Positions 35,513 to 45,300 of a stretch of DNA of 64,000 nucleotides are shown here, piece by piece. Position numbers and translations under genes: made by a program. This DNA comes from Lewinellaceae bacterium (lineage in GTDB: Bacteria; Bacteroidota; Bacteroidia; Chitinophagales; Saprospiraceae), in NCBI GenBank assembly GCA_020636075.1, contig JACJYO010000007.1, forward strand, positions 186,001 to 250,000, read 5' to 3'. The notes beneath the pieces were generated by a model that worked only from the letters and a program-made list of their open reading frames with translations, ran no database searches and was not told the DNA's origin. Positions within the stretch are counted from its first letter, which is position 1; each line of letters opens with the position of its first letter.

Positions 35513-35722
35513 TCAGGCTTTTTTCAAAAACTCTGTTTTTAAAACCATTACACTGCCGTCTACTTTGCCTTCAATTTCGGCACTATCGTCCGTGAGGCGA
35601 ATGTTTTTCACCTTAGTTCCTCGTTTGATAACGGCGGAGGAGCCGCGTACTTTTAAATCCTTGATTACGGTCACGGCATCGCCGGCGTTGAGGATATTTC
35701 CGTTGCTGTCTTTTACTTCCAT
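35513..35722 (-). CDS. short PhnA-domain protein (YjdM C-terminal domain)
   Basis: The 69-residue protein matches the C-terminal SH3-like domain of PhnA/YjdM: VKDSNGNILNAGDAVTVIKDLKVRGSSAVIKRGTKVKNIRL and VLKTEFLKK. The N-terminal zinc-ribbon of full-length YjdM (about 113 residues) is absent, and the upstream sequence shows no remnant of it. This short form is common in Bacteroidota. Despite the old name, a role in phosphonate use is not established. Confidence 0.88.
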   Translation of the reverse strand: MEVKDSNGNILNAGDAVTVIKDLKVRGSSAVIKRGTKVKNIRLTDDSAEIEGKVDGSVMVLKTEFLKKA

Positions 35723-35782
35723 GCGTATAGGTGTTTGGATGGTGTGGATAATTTAAGCGGCTCTGTCAAATCCAGCGCCTGC

Positions 35783-35816
35783 CTCTCAGCCCAGGCCTTA
35801 AGGCCTGGGCTGAGAG
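35783..35816. repeat. perfect 34-bp loop-less palindrome
   Basis: Two 17-bp arms (CTCTCAGCCCAGGCCTT and complement) meet at 35799/35800. It lies between the PhnA-domain gene start and the enolase gene end, both on the minus strand. Confidence 0.95.
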
Positions 35817-35842
35817 AGTATTACCCCGTCTGACAGACAGGG

Positions 35843-37129
35843 TTACAAACCAAAAATCGCCCGACCCAGGTAGGTGGCCGCATCGCCCAGTTCTTCCTCG
35901 ATGCGCAGCAGCTGATTGTACTTGGCCACCCGGTCGGAGCGTGAAGCCGAGCCGGTCTTGATCTGGCCCGTGTTCAGCGCCACAGATAAGTCGGCGATGG
36001 TGGTGTCTTCCGTTTCGCCAGAGCGGTGGCTGATCACCGAAGTGTAGGCATGGCGGGTGGCGAGGTTCACCGACTCGATGGTCTCCGTCAGGGTGCCGAT
36101 CTGGTTGACCTTGATGAGGATCGAGTTGGCAATTTTCTCGTCGATGCCCCGCTGAAGGCGTTCGGTGTTGGTTACAAACAGGTCATCCCCCACCAATTGG
36201 ATGCGGTGCCCCAGCGTTTCAGTCATCAATTTCCAGCCATCCCAATCGTCTTCGGCGCAGCCATCTTCGATGGAGTAGATCGGGTAGCGGTTGCACCAGT
36301 CTTTCCAGTATGCCACCATGTCGTTGCGGCTCAGGCGGTCTCCGGTCGATTTTTTGAACACGTACTCGCCGGTTTTAGCATCAAAAAATTCAGAGGACGC
36401 AGCGTCGAGTGCAATGACGACATCATCGAGCGGGCGGTAGCCGGCGGCTTTGATAGCCGTCATGACCATTTGGATGGCTTCTTCGTTGTCTTTGATGCCG
36501 GGGGCAAAACCACCTTCGTCACCGACATTAGTGGCGTAGCCCTTGTTTTTGAGCACTTTTTTCAGATGGTGAAAGATCTCTACGCCCATGCGCAAACCCT
36601 CGCTGAAGGTTTCGGCGCCGACGGGCATGACCATAAATTCCTGAAAATCGATACCATTGTCGGCATGGGCGCCCCCGTTAAGGATGTTCATCATAGGTAC
36701 CGGCAGCACATGAGCGTTCACGCCGCCGAGGTAGCGGTAGAGTGGCTGGCCAAACTCTTCGGCAGCGGCTTTGGCTACGGCCAGCGAAACGGCCAGGATA
36801 GCATTGGCGCCGATCTTGCTTTTGTTGCGGGTGCCATCGCGGCCGATCATCAGGCGATCAATCTTGATTTGCTCGGCAACTTCGAGGCCGGTGATCTCTT
36901 CGCGGAGAATTGTCTCCACATTTTTTATAGCCTGTCGGACGCCCTTACCGAGATAGCGGCCTTCCTCGTTGTCGCGGAGTTCGACGGCTTCGTGTACGCC
37001 GGTACTGGCGCCGGAAGGCACCGCCGCGCGGCCCATAAAGCCCATTTCAGTCCAGATTTCTACTTCAATAGTCGGGTTGCCGCGGGAGTCAATTATTTCG
37101 CGGGCGATAATGTCGCGGATTGCGCTCAT
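35843..37129 (-). CDS. eno: enolase
   Basis: The 428-residue cytoplasmic glycolytic enzyme converts 2-phosphoglycerate to phosphoenolpyruvate. Family landmarks are all present: SRGNPTIEVE, VPSGASTGVHEAVELRD, the metal ligands in VVIALDAASSEF, YSIEDGCAEDDWDGW and QLVGDDLFVTN, the catalytic lysine in NSILIKVNQIGTLTETI, and SHRSGETEDTTIADL. Length and termini are normal. The palindrome at 35783-35816 follows its 3' end. Confidence 0.98.
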   Translation of the reverse strand: MSAIRDIIAREIIDSRGNPTIEVEIWTEMGFMGRAAVPSGASTGVHEAVELRDNEEGRYLGKGVRQAIKNVETILREEITGLEVAEQIKIDRLMIGRDGTRNKSKIGANAILAVSLAVAKAAAEEFGQPLYRYLGGVNAHVLPVPMMNILNGGAHADNGIDFQEFMVMPVGAETFSEGLRMGVEIFHHLKKVLKNKGYATNVGDEGGFAPGIKDNEEAIQMVMTAIKAAGYRPLDDVVIALDAASSEFFDAKTGEYVFKKSTGDRLSRNDMVAYWKDWCNRYPIYSIEDGCAEDDWDGWKLMTETLGHRIQLVGDDLFVTNTERLQRGIDEKIANSILIKVNQIGTLTETIESVNLATRHAYTSVISHRSGETEDTTIADLSVALNTGQIKTGSASRSDRVAKYNQLLRIEEELGDAATYLGRAIFGL

Positions 37130-37192
37130 GATTACTTCGTGATTGAGTTATTGTTTACCGGCCCGCGCGATAGCGCTGCCGGGTGATTTTAG

Positions 37193-38161
37193 TTAACAGC
37201 CTAATCCATGGTAAAATAAAGTTACCGGGTGAAGCATTTCCCCGGTTTCCGCTTTAGAACTCAGGAAAAGGTAATCGGTACAGCCACCTTCGCCGGTGGC
37301 ACAGCGGCCAATGAGCACATCGGGTTTATTGTCGCCGTCCAGGTCGCCCCACCATTTAAGGGTACAGGTTTGGTCGTTGGGGCTAAAATAGGGGCTTAGG
37401 TCTTGTTTGTTGGAATATGCGCCGTTATAGGTTTGTTTTTCCGTAGCCCAAATTTTAAAGTCGTGTTGTTCCAGCCACTTTGGGCCCACAGTAAAGCTGC
37501 CTGTGCACAGGATCTCATAAAAACCTCCCGGCAACTGTAACGACTCAAATAAACTATTGAGTGCCACCGTTTTGCCCGGTCCTAATTCGTACCTGAAGTT
37601 GTTGCCTGGTCCCCATTGATTATGCCGCAAGTAGTAATCGCCGATGATTCCGGATTTGAGTTCCCGGTCGGTGCCGATCACAAATTTGCTTTGCGCTTCG
37701 TCGTTGGTATGCAAAATTGGAACCAAGGCACCCGACATTTCGACGGAGTCCATCGAGATATACACCGTTATTTTACGAAGTTCATCGCCTTTTGGTGTAC
37801 TGTAAACGCCGTACCAGTTTTTCACCTTGGGAACATAATCCGCAATGAGGTTTTCATAAAAAAGGCAAAATTCCGGTTTGAGGTAGGCGCCAAAGGCATA
37901 ACCCGTCTGGCCTTTGTAAATCAGATGCATCCAATATGCGCCCATGCCATCGATCTTATCCCAAACTCGTTCTTTTCCCAGGATGCTGATGTTTTCCACC
38001 TTAGCGCCTTGCGGGATTGTAGTCAGAACAGCGGCGTCCAGATTTGGTGCTTCACGCAATTTAAGGGATGAGGCCGTCACTTCCAGTTGCTCGGGCCACA
38101 CAGCATTTTGAGCAAGAAAACTTTGGGAGAAGCCCAACAAAATGAAAAATAACATTCGCAT
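37193..38161 (-). CDS. exported SH3b-domain protein
   Basis: The ATG at 38161 gives 322 residues with a signal peptide (MLFFILLGFSQSFLAQ). An SH3b domain follows: TASSLKLREAPNLDAAVLTTIPQGAKVENISIL ... MHLIYKGQTGYAFGAYL. The C-terminal part contains WWGDLDGDNKPDVLIGRC, an FG-GAP-like calcium-binding strand motif, then cysteine-rich GEGGCTDYLFLSS. SH3b domains often bind peptidoglycan or peptides. It lies upstream of enolase on the same strand, 63 bases away. Confidence 0.75.
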   Translation of the reverse strand: MRMLFFILLGFSQSFLAQNAVWPEQLEVTASSLKLREAPNLDAAVLTTIPQGAKVENISILGKERVWDKIDGMGAYWMHLIYKGQTGYAFGAYLKPEFCLFYENLIADYVPKVKNWYGVYSTPKGDELRKITVYISMDSVEMSGALVPILHTNDEAQSKFVIGTDRELKSGIIGDYYLRHNQWGPGNNFRYELGPGKTVALNSLFESLQLPGGFYEILCTGSFTVGPKWLEQHDFKIWATEKQTYNGAYSNKQDLSPYFSPNDQTCTLKWWGDLDGDNKPDVLIGRCATGEGGCTDYLFLSSKAETGEMLHPVTLFYHGLGC

Positions 38162-38324
38162 GGGGAACGGATTTTGGTGCGGCAAAAGTAGCCAAATTCC
38201 GGGAGGGAATGTTGGGTGGAAACAACAGGATTTCACCAGATCTGCCGGTAAAACAGGCAAAATCCTGAATACCTGTTCAACTACGCGTATTTTTCGGCAG
38301 ATTTAATCAATAATCGGTACCCAA

Positions 38325-41195
38325 ATGGCAAAAAAACAAACGCCTGCTGACAACGCATCCAATACCAAATTTGACCCGCATAACCCGCCTGATTTTGTCG
38401 AACGCTCCCACCACATGCTGGCGGTCGAAATGGAGCAGTACCTGAAAGAACGGCGTAAAAACAACGATTTGGACCCGCCTGCACAGGACAACCTCGCAGG
38501 CCTGTGCATCTCCGGCGGTGGCGTGCGCTCGGCTACACTGGGGCTGGGGATGTTGCAGGCGTTCATGCAAAAGGGCATCCTGAAAAAATTTGACTACCTG
38601 AGCACCGTTTCCGGAGGCGGGTTTATCGGCGCCTGCCTGAGTTCGCTGATGAGCCGCGAGCCGTACAATACCGTGAAATTCAGTCCTGCCACCAACCCCA
38701 ACCTGCGCTTCAAAGCCGAAAACATCGGCCTCGACGAAACCAACAATCCCCTGAGCCTGAAATTCCGCTACGAATACAAGCCACTGGAAAAAACCACCCT
38801 GACTGCCAAACACCAGCTCCTGCACCTGCGCCGTTATGGGGAGTACCTGACGCCCCGCAAGTCGATGCTGGGCTGGGATGTGAGCCGGGCAGTGGGCGCT
38901 CTGGTGGGCGGGATATTGATCCACGGCCTGCTGTTTTTGCTTTTGCTTGCGGGTATTATGCTGGCGCACCACGTGTTGTTTGCCCTGTTATCGGACGGGA
39001 GTTTTTTAGATGCCTTGCGTGCGCCGCAGGATTTTTACAACCAATATCATCCCGATGCGCCGGTGCCCACGGACTATTTCCGCTCCGTCGAGATCTGGCA
39101 AAATGCCGACTTGTTGGGGAAACTCCAGATTTGGTACCGCTGCCACCTGGCGCCGCAATTTTTCCTCATAACCCGGGCAGCTACCACCCAATGGGGGTTT
39201 TCGTTGGCCTTTGCCCTGTTTGGCGCCTTGCTGGGCTGGTTGTTCATCCTGCGTTCCCGGTTCATCCCGGTTAAGGTGGCTCAAATGGAGGAGGATGAAG
39301 CCAGTTACAAAAACCCGAAAACCGACAAGGTGCACGACCGCCCGGGTGGTGATGATCTGCTGCGGCATGCTGCCGGATCTTTCGTCTGGCGTTTTACTGT
39401 AGCGGCATATGTACTGGGGCCCGCACTAGCCTACGTGCTGACCATTGTTTTGTACAAAATGGGTTATTTGCACGGGCAAGACTATTTTTTGCTGCTGGCT
39501 TTGCCGTTCTGCTACTCGGTAGGTATGTTGCTCGGTGTACACTTTTCAATCTCCCTGTTTTTTGTCAATAACGCGAAAGAACGGGTAAGCGGCCGCTTGT
39601 ACCGCTCTTTTTACAATGGCATGCAGGGCGCCAGTTTTATGGGACTGCTGATTGCCTTGTTGTTTCCCCTGGTGATCATTTTGCTGTTTGGCAACCATGG
39701 TTTGGTGGTGCGCTTGTTGTTTTCATTCATTCCGGTGGTGGTGGTTTATTATTTCACCATGCGGAGCATCGGTGGGGACGGGCAGCGGAGCTGGATCAAC
39801 AAAATTTTGCGCAGCGTGCAAATGCCGCTGCTCAACCTGTCCATCTTCTTATTTGTGGGTTTGGCCCTGGCCTGGGTGTCCAATTTGTTGTTTGAAATGG
39901 AATGCGCCTGGGCGCCCAATGCAGCCGACAGGCTTCCGGTGGCTGCAATCATGTTTGCGGTGTGCATCGCACTAATTTTGTTTTTTGGCTTTGTTGCCAA
40001 CTCCAACGACATTTCCCTGCATTATTTCTACCGCGACCGCCTCTCGGAGGCCTACCTGCGCACCGACGGACGTGTGCAACGCCCAGAAAAACCGGAACCG
40101 CAACCTGGCGATAAAGTCCGCGTACAACCCAAAGACCTGTTCGATGTCACCTTGCGCAACCACGAAAACTTGCGCCTGGCCAACCTCGGCGAAGACAACA
40201 TGCGGGCGCCCTACCACATCATCGTGAGCGCCCTGAACCTCCAGGGCTCACATGACCTGTCGAAGAAAACCCTGAAGAGCGATCATTTTATTTTTTCAAA
40301 ATATTTTATCGGTTCGCGCACTACCGGTTATTACCGCACCCATAAATACCGCAACGGCGGCACCAAATTGAGCACCGCCATGGCCATTTCGGCGGCGGCT
40401 GTGGCCAGCGGCATGGGCCTGCGCAGTTTTGCCGCGTCCAATTTTTACATGACCCTGTTCAACCTGCGTACCGGTTACTGGATTGAAAACCCCTGGTACC
40501 TAAACAAGGAATCCGAAGAAACGCGGCTGGAGGGAAAAGGCGTAAAAGTTAAACGGACAGCACATGAAAAATTGATCAAGTGGACCAAGCGCTACCCGTT
40601 CTGGCTGCTCAACCTCATCCGGGAATACACGGGCAACCTGAGCGCCAATTCCAGGCTGGTGTACGTGTCCGACGGAGGCCATACGGGTGATAACCTTGGC
40701 CTGCTCCCACTGGTACAGCGGCGCTGCAGAACTATCGTGATCGCAGATTTTGAGGAAGATGGCCATTTTTCTTTTGGCTCGTTCAACCAGGCAGTGCGGT
40801 TGAGCAAAGCAATTTACAATTCCGATGTTGAAATTGATCTGGCACCGCTGCTTCCCAAACAATCGGAGGAAGGCCTCTTGTTGAGTCCGGCCAGTGTGGC
40901 CATCGGGAAGATTCGCTACCCCGCCATGCACGATATGCCTGAAATGGAGGGGCAGTTGGTGTATATGAAATCGTCGGTGAGTTTGCTACACGAAATCACA
41001 GATCTGGCGCCCAACGATCCACCGCCGGTGCTGACCGAACCTGCGCCCGTTTTTGTGTTGAACTATTTCAAAAACAACCCGGCATTTCCGCACCAGTCGA
41101 CCGCCGACCAGTATTTCGATGAAGTGCAATTTGAAGCCTACCGCATGCTGGGGGAGCATATCGGGCGGCAGGCGGCGGGGCGGGTGCGGTTTTGA
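38325..41195 (+). CDS. patatin-like phospholipase split by a transmembrane module
   Basis: The 956-residue protein begins with a patatin fold. The oxyanion loop is CISGGGVRSATLGLG (residues 61-75), and the nucleophile S96 lies in LSTVSGGGFIGA. The matching Asp (about residue 783) is in VYVSDGGHTGDNLGLLPL, almost 690 residues later. Between them are 8-9 hydrophobic helices, for example ALVGGILIHGLLFLLLLAGIML and FSLAFALFGALLGWLFIL, plus soluble loops. Patatins hydrolyse acyl chains from lipids. The complete Ser-Asp dyad suggests an active membrane-bound lipase. No cyclic-nucleotide synthase is nearby, so a CBASS effector role is not supported. Confidence 0.85.
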   Translation: MAKKQTPADNASNTKFDPHNPPDFVERSHHMLAVEMEQYLKERRKNNDLDPPAQDNLAGLCISGGGVRSATLGLGMLQAFMQKGILKKFDYLSTVSGGGFIGACLSSLMSREPYNTVKFSPATNPNLRFKAENIGLDETNNPLSLKFRYEYKPLEKTTLTAKHQLLHLRRYGEYLTPRKSMLGWDVSRAVGALVGGILIHGLLFLLLLAGIMLAHHVLFALLSDGSFLDALRAPQDFYNQYHPDAPVPTDYFRSVEIWQNADLLGKLQIWYRCHLAPQFFLITRAATTQWGFSLAFALFGALLGWLFILRSRFIPVKVAQMEEDEASYKNPKTDKVHDRPGGDDLLRHAAGSFVWRFTVAAYVLGPALAYVLTIVLYKMGYLHGQDYFLLLALPFCYSVGMLLGVHFSISLFFVNNAKERVSGRLYRSFYNGMQGASFMGLLIALLFPLVIILLFGNHGLVVRLLFSFIPVVVVYYFTMRSIGGDGQRSWINKILRSVQMPLLNLSIFLFVGLALAWVSNLLFEMECAWAPNAADRLPVAAIMFAVCIALILFFGFVANSNDISLHYFYRDRLSEAYLRTDGRVQRPEKPEPQPGDKVRVQPKDLFDVTLRNHENLRLANLGEDNMRAPYHIIVSALNLQGSHDLSKKTLKSDHFIFSKYFIGSRTTGYYRTHKYRNGGTKLSTAMAISAAAVASGMGLRSFAASNFYMTLFNLRTGYWIENPWYLNKESEETRLEGKGVKVKRTAHEKLIKWTKRYPFWLLNLIREYTGNLSANSRLVYVSDGGHTGDNLGLLPLVQRRCRTIVIADFEEDGHFSFGSFNQAVRLSKAIYNSDVEIDLAPLLPKQSEEGLLLSPASVAIGKIRYPAMHDMPEMEGQLVYMKSSVSLLHEITDLAPNDPPPVLTEPAPVFVLNYFKNNPAFPHQSTADQYFDEVQFEAYRMLGEHIGRQAAGRVRF

Positions 41196-41223
41196 AATCT
41201 CGTTTATATGGTGATTCCGAATT

Positions 41224-41371
41224 TTCACCACGAGACACGGAGGGCACTGAGTTTGTATCTCTGCGCCCTCCGTGTCTGGTATGTTTGCCGGGTCATGCGA
41301 GTACTCGTCCTACGACTTCAAGTCGTAGGACGAGTCGGTCTTCTCCGTGCCCTCGGTGTCTCCGTGGTGAA
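41224..41371. repeat. nested cruciform-forming inverted repeat
   Basis: The outer arms are TTCACCACGAGACACGGAGG (from 41224) and ...TCTCCGTGGTGAA (to 41371). Within them are two further hairpins: GACACGGAGGGC / GCCCTCCGTGTC, and a near-perfect ACTCGTCCTACGACT / AGTCGTAGGACGAGT with a 3-base loop. The DNA or RNA could fold as a three-way structure. It accounts for the gap between the patatin gene and the barrel gene. Confidence 0.9.
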
Positions 41372-41438
41372 AAAAAACTCTACGGCGAGCATTTCTGATT
41401 TGCCATTTTGGAGCACTTTATGTTGTGCAGGTCTAATC

Positions 41439-42287
41439 TCACTCCGTTTCAACGCCCGACTTTTTCCGCCCTCCAAAATTGAAACCAAACGCAATATTCC
41501 ATTCCAGGAAACTCAAATTGTGGTCGCCGATTTCCGGCTCTGCATTTTTGATCAGAACGGAGGGTAAACTCGCATAACCGCCCTTCAATTCGCCGGCGAG
41601 AAAAACACGGTTTTTGAACTCGATCCGGGGCCCGGTTTTCCCCACAAAGGTGAAGCCTGCTACGTGAAAGTCATTGTCCAGTCCATCGCCCAGCACGCGC
41701 ACGTCGGTTTTCGTCACGATCCAGATACCACCAAAGCCGGTATTCCAGTGCACTGAAAATTTACCTGGCCAGGTTCGGCGCAATGGAAGCAAATACTCGA
41801 AGTCGAGGCTGACGAGGTTGAAGCCGTTGGTGTGTTCAAACACCAGCAATTCCGGTTTTAGCTGGATCGGTTCATTCAGGTATGTCCCGCTATAGGTCGG
41901 CGATGCCTTGGGGGTGATCACGCCTGAAATTGTGGTTGACTGATAGGGTTCGACCACATATTTCATGTGATCCATACCGAGAGAAAAGGCCAGCTTGTCG
42001 GTAATGAAATATCCCAGCCGGGCGACGTATTGCGGCACCGTAAATGTGCCCGGGTTAAAATATACCCAACCAAATTTTGACGGCTTGTCGGCAGCCTTAA
42101 TGTCGTAAACGGTAAAGTCGTAGTTAGGCCCGGTGAAATGCAGGTTTGTTTTTGAAAAGAAACTCCGGTTATAACCCCAGTAGAAGTAAAACGCCCCTTT
42201 TTTGTGTGCGAACGGCGTTTCCTGTGCAGTTGCATTTCCAATGAAAAACTGGCTTGCCAAAAGCAGGCAAATAACGATAGGTTTCAT
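41439..42287 (-). CDS. outer membrane beta-barrel protein of unknown function
   Basis: The 282-residue protein has a signal peptide (PIVICLLLASQFFIGNATAQ). The mature part is strand-rich with alternating aromatic and polar residues: GAFYFYWGYNRSFFSKTNLHF, YVARLGYFITDKLAFSLGMDHMKYV, KFSVHWNTGFGGIWIV and the near-terminal LSFLEWNIAFGFNFGG. It ends KKSGVETE, without the usual terminal Phe. It lies 24 bases downstream of the hybrid regulator gene on the same strand, so the two may be cotranscribed. I do not recognise the family. Confidence 0.65.
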   Translation of the reverse strand: MKPIVICLLLASQFFIGNATAQETPFAHKKGAFYFYWGYNRSFFSKTNLHFTGPNYDFTVYDIKAADKPSKFGWVYFNPGTFTVPQYVARLGYFITDKLAFSLGMDHMKYVVEPYQSTTISGVITPKASPTYSGTYLNEPIQLKPELLVFEHTNGFNLVSLDFEYLLPLRRTWPGKFSVHWNTGFGGIWIVTKTDVRVLGDGLDNDFHVAGFTFVGKTGPRIEFKNRVFLAGELKGGYASLPSVLIKNAEPEIGDHNLSFLEWNIAFGFNFGGRKKSGVETE

Positions 42288-42311
42288 GCAGATTATATTT
42301 TGTGGTCATGG

Positions 42312-45300
42312 CTAATTGTCTGACATGGTAGGCGTATCCCCGTCCGTCACGAATTCCGTTGGACTGATCCCAAATTCTTTTTTGAAGGCCCGACTGAAGG
42401 AGTTGGGCAGGTCGTAGCCGACTTTGTAGGCAATTTCCGACACCGTCAGCTTGTTTTGCTGAAGCAGGTCCTTGGCGCGTTTCAGGCGGAAGGACTTGAG
42501 CAGGTCGATTGGTTTTTTCCCGGTGAGTTGTTTGATTTTCCGGATAAAGTGCATGTGGCTCAGATGTACCAGTTCGCACATTTTGTTCACATTGAATTCC
42601 GGCTCTTCCAGATTGTCTTCCATGATCCGGATGACCTTGTTCAGCAGTTCATCATCATGCGAGGAGAACTGAATTTCCTTGGGTGTGAGCAGAAACTCCC
42701 GGTTGAAATATTCGCGCAGTTGTTGCCGGTGGCTCAATTGATTTTCCACCCGTATTTTCAGCAGATCGGGGTTAAACGGCTTGGTCATGTAATCGTTAGC
42801 GCCTTTTTTATACCCCGATAGCCTGTTTTCATCCAGGTTTTTGGCGGTGAGCAGGATGACGGGGATATGGCTCGTGAGCAGGTCGGATTTTATTTTTTCA
42901 CAGAATTCCAAGCCATCCATTTCGGGCATCATGACGTCGCTGATGATCAGGTCAATGGAATGTGTGTGGGCCATTGCCAGGCCGGCCCGACCGTTGTCGG
43001 CCTTGAGAATGCGGTATTGGCTGTGTAAAATGCTTTCGAGGAAAAGCGCCATGTCGGGGTTGTCTTCGACGATCAATATGCGCGGGTTTTGTTTTTGGGC
43101 CATGCCATTGCCATTGCCATTCCCATTTCCGTTGCCATTGGAAACTTCAAACTGGCTGGTATAGGAATTCAGGAGCAGGTGCGCTTCTTCCTTTGCCAGG
43201 TTCAGGGATGGCGGTTTGGCATCGACTTTTTTGAGCTTCTGGGCAGGCAATTGCACGCCGGGGAAAAAGACATAAAACGTCGTGCCTTTCCCAACCGTGC
43301 TCTCCACACGGATGGTGCCTTGCATGACCTCCAGCAGGTCTTTGATATAAGCCAGGCCGATGCCGGAACTCAGGGGATCGTTTTTATCCTTCTCAGAGGC
43401 AAAATAACGCTCGAAAATGTGCGGTAGCGCCTCCGGGCTTATACCCGAGCCGGTGTCTTCGACCGTCAACTGAAAATAGCGATCATAAATAGCCGGCAAT
43501 TCATATTCGTTGGCATTGACCACGCGCAGATCGACGGTAATACTGCCGCCATCAGGGGTGTGCTTGAAGGAATTGGAGAGCAGATTTACCACAATTTTTT
43601 CCAGTTTGTCGGGGTCGAGTGCGGCAGACTGTAGTTTACCGTGATGGCTGAAATTCAGATAGATGTCGCGCTCAATAGCCAGATTTTCAAACAATTGCGT
43701 GATATCTGAAATGAACTCCGGCAACTGTATTTCATACAAATTCAGCTCCAGTGCGCTTTGCTCGATCCGGCGAATTTCGAGCAGCTGATTGATCAGTTTC
43801 AACAATCGGGAGGCATTGCGTTCAATGATGCCGTATAGCCGCTTGCGCTCGGCGCCATCGAGGGTGTCGCCGGCTTGTTGCAGCTGATCGACCGGGCCCA
43901 GGATCAGCGTTAGCGGCGTCCGGAGTTCGTGCGAAATATTGGTAAAAAAGCCCACTTTGGCCTTGGATAACTCTTCCACCTGCACGACCATTTCTTCCAA
44001 TTGGTCGCGCTGCCAGGCAATCTCATGGTTGCGTTCTTCCAGGTCTGTGTTGGTCGATTCCAGTGCTTTTGCCTGCGAGAGGATCTTTTCCTGCTGGGCC
44101 AGAATTTCCTGGTTTTGCTGCTCGATCTTTTTGCTCTTGTCCTTGATCTTTTTGTTGGTGCTTTGAAGCGCCTGGTTCAATTTTTCGAGTTTTTGTTTTT
44201 TGGAAATAAGCCGGTATTCATAAATACCCAGGATGGTCAAAAAGCTGAGGATCAAAAGGATAAACCAACCCTGCTTCCAAACCGGGGGCAATACGTCAAA
44301 CTCAATCACTGCCGGCGTGGGATCCACGTTGAAATCCATGTCGCGCGCCCGAACTTCCAGCACATGGCTCCCGCTCGAAAGGCTCATGAAGGTGTTGTGA
44401 TTTTCGTGGCTGAACACCGACCAGGGCCCTCCATCCAGGCGCCAGGAATACTGCAACCACTGCGCGTCCGATTGCGCGTAGTAGTCGCGGCCGGCCCATT
44501 TTATGGCAGCATTGCCATCCGGGGGCACTTCTGCGTTGAAAAAGCTGATGGTGGTTTCCGGGGGCTTCTGGTCGGGGATGTAGCGGTGGGCGGCAAAGTT
44601 GCGGTAGAGTCCATCCTGCGTTTTGCTGTGCGTAAATGCACGCCGTTTCCAGCTGCGGCTCGATTTGTTGATCCAAACAGCCCCATGGCTGTCGTGCAGG
44701 AGCATACCACCTTCAAAGTCCATGTTGAGTTCGGGCGGGAAAATATTGCTGACCCAACTGGTGCCGTCAAAGCAACATATGCCGTTTTCCGTAGCCACCA
44801 GAATGTATTTGTCATTGACGACGTCTATGCTGATAATGGTGTTGCTCGGCAGGCCGTGGTCGGTGTTGTAATTGGTCCATTTTTTTCCGTCAAAAATGAA
44901 AACGCCGTAATACCGCGACCCGGCGATGAGCCATTTGGAGGTGCTGTACACCACGTTGACGTATTGTTTCAGGCTTTCATCCTCGGGTTGCTGCCAGGAG
45001 GTGCCGTCGTAAAAATACAGGCTGCCGCCACCGATCCAGATACGCCCGTCTTTCGACTGGCCGATGCCATACACGTTGGACTGCATAAGGCCGTTTTCGT
45101 GGTAAACATGGTGCTTCCATTCCAGGGTGGCGGCTGTCGGATTAGCCAATTCAAGTACGCCACCGAGCTGGCCTCTGTCGGCTTGCCGGTCCACAGCGCC
45201 GCCAAACCAAAGCGTGCCGTTGGCGGCTTCAAACACCGCCCGGTAATCAATACCCCAGGACAATTTTGCGTGTACCTGCCGTTCCCAGCGATCGGTGCGC

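Noticed and set aside
35513..35722. Truncated pseudogene of full-length PhnA/YjdM
   Set aside because: The 69-residue form has its own start and is a known stand-alone variant; no zinc-ribbon remnant is found upstream.
38325..41195. Patatin as a CBASS or other anti-phage effector (CapV-like)
   Set aside because: No cGAS-like synthase, NucC, TIR or other defence gene is adjacent; neighbours are enolase, an SH3b protein and a barrel protein. The large membrane module is also unlike CapV.
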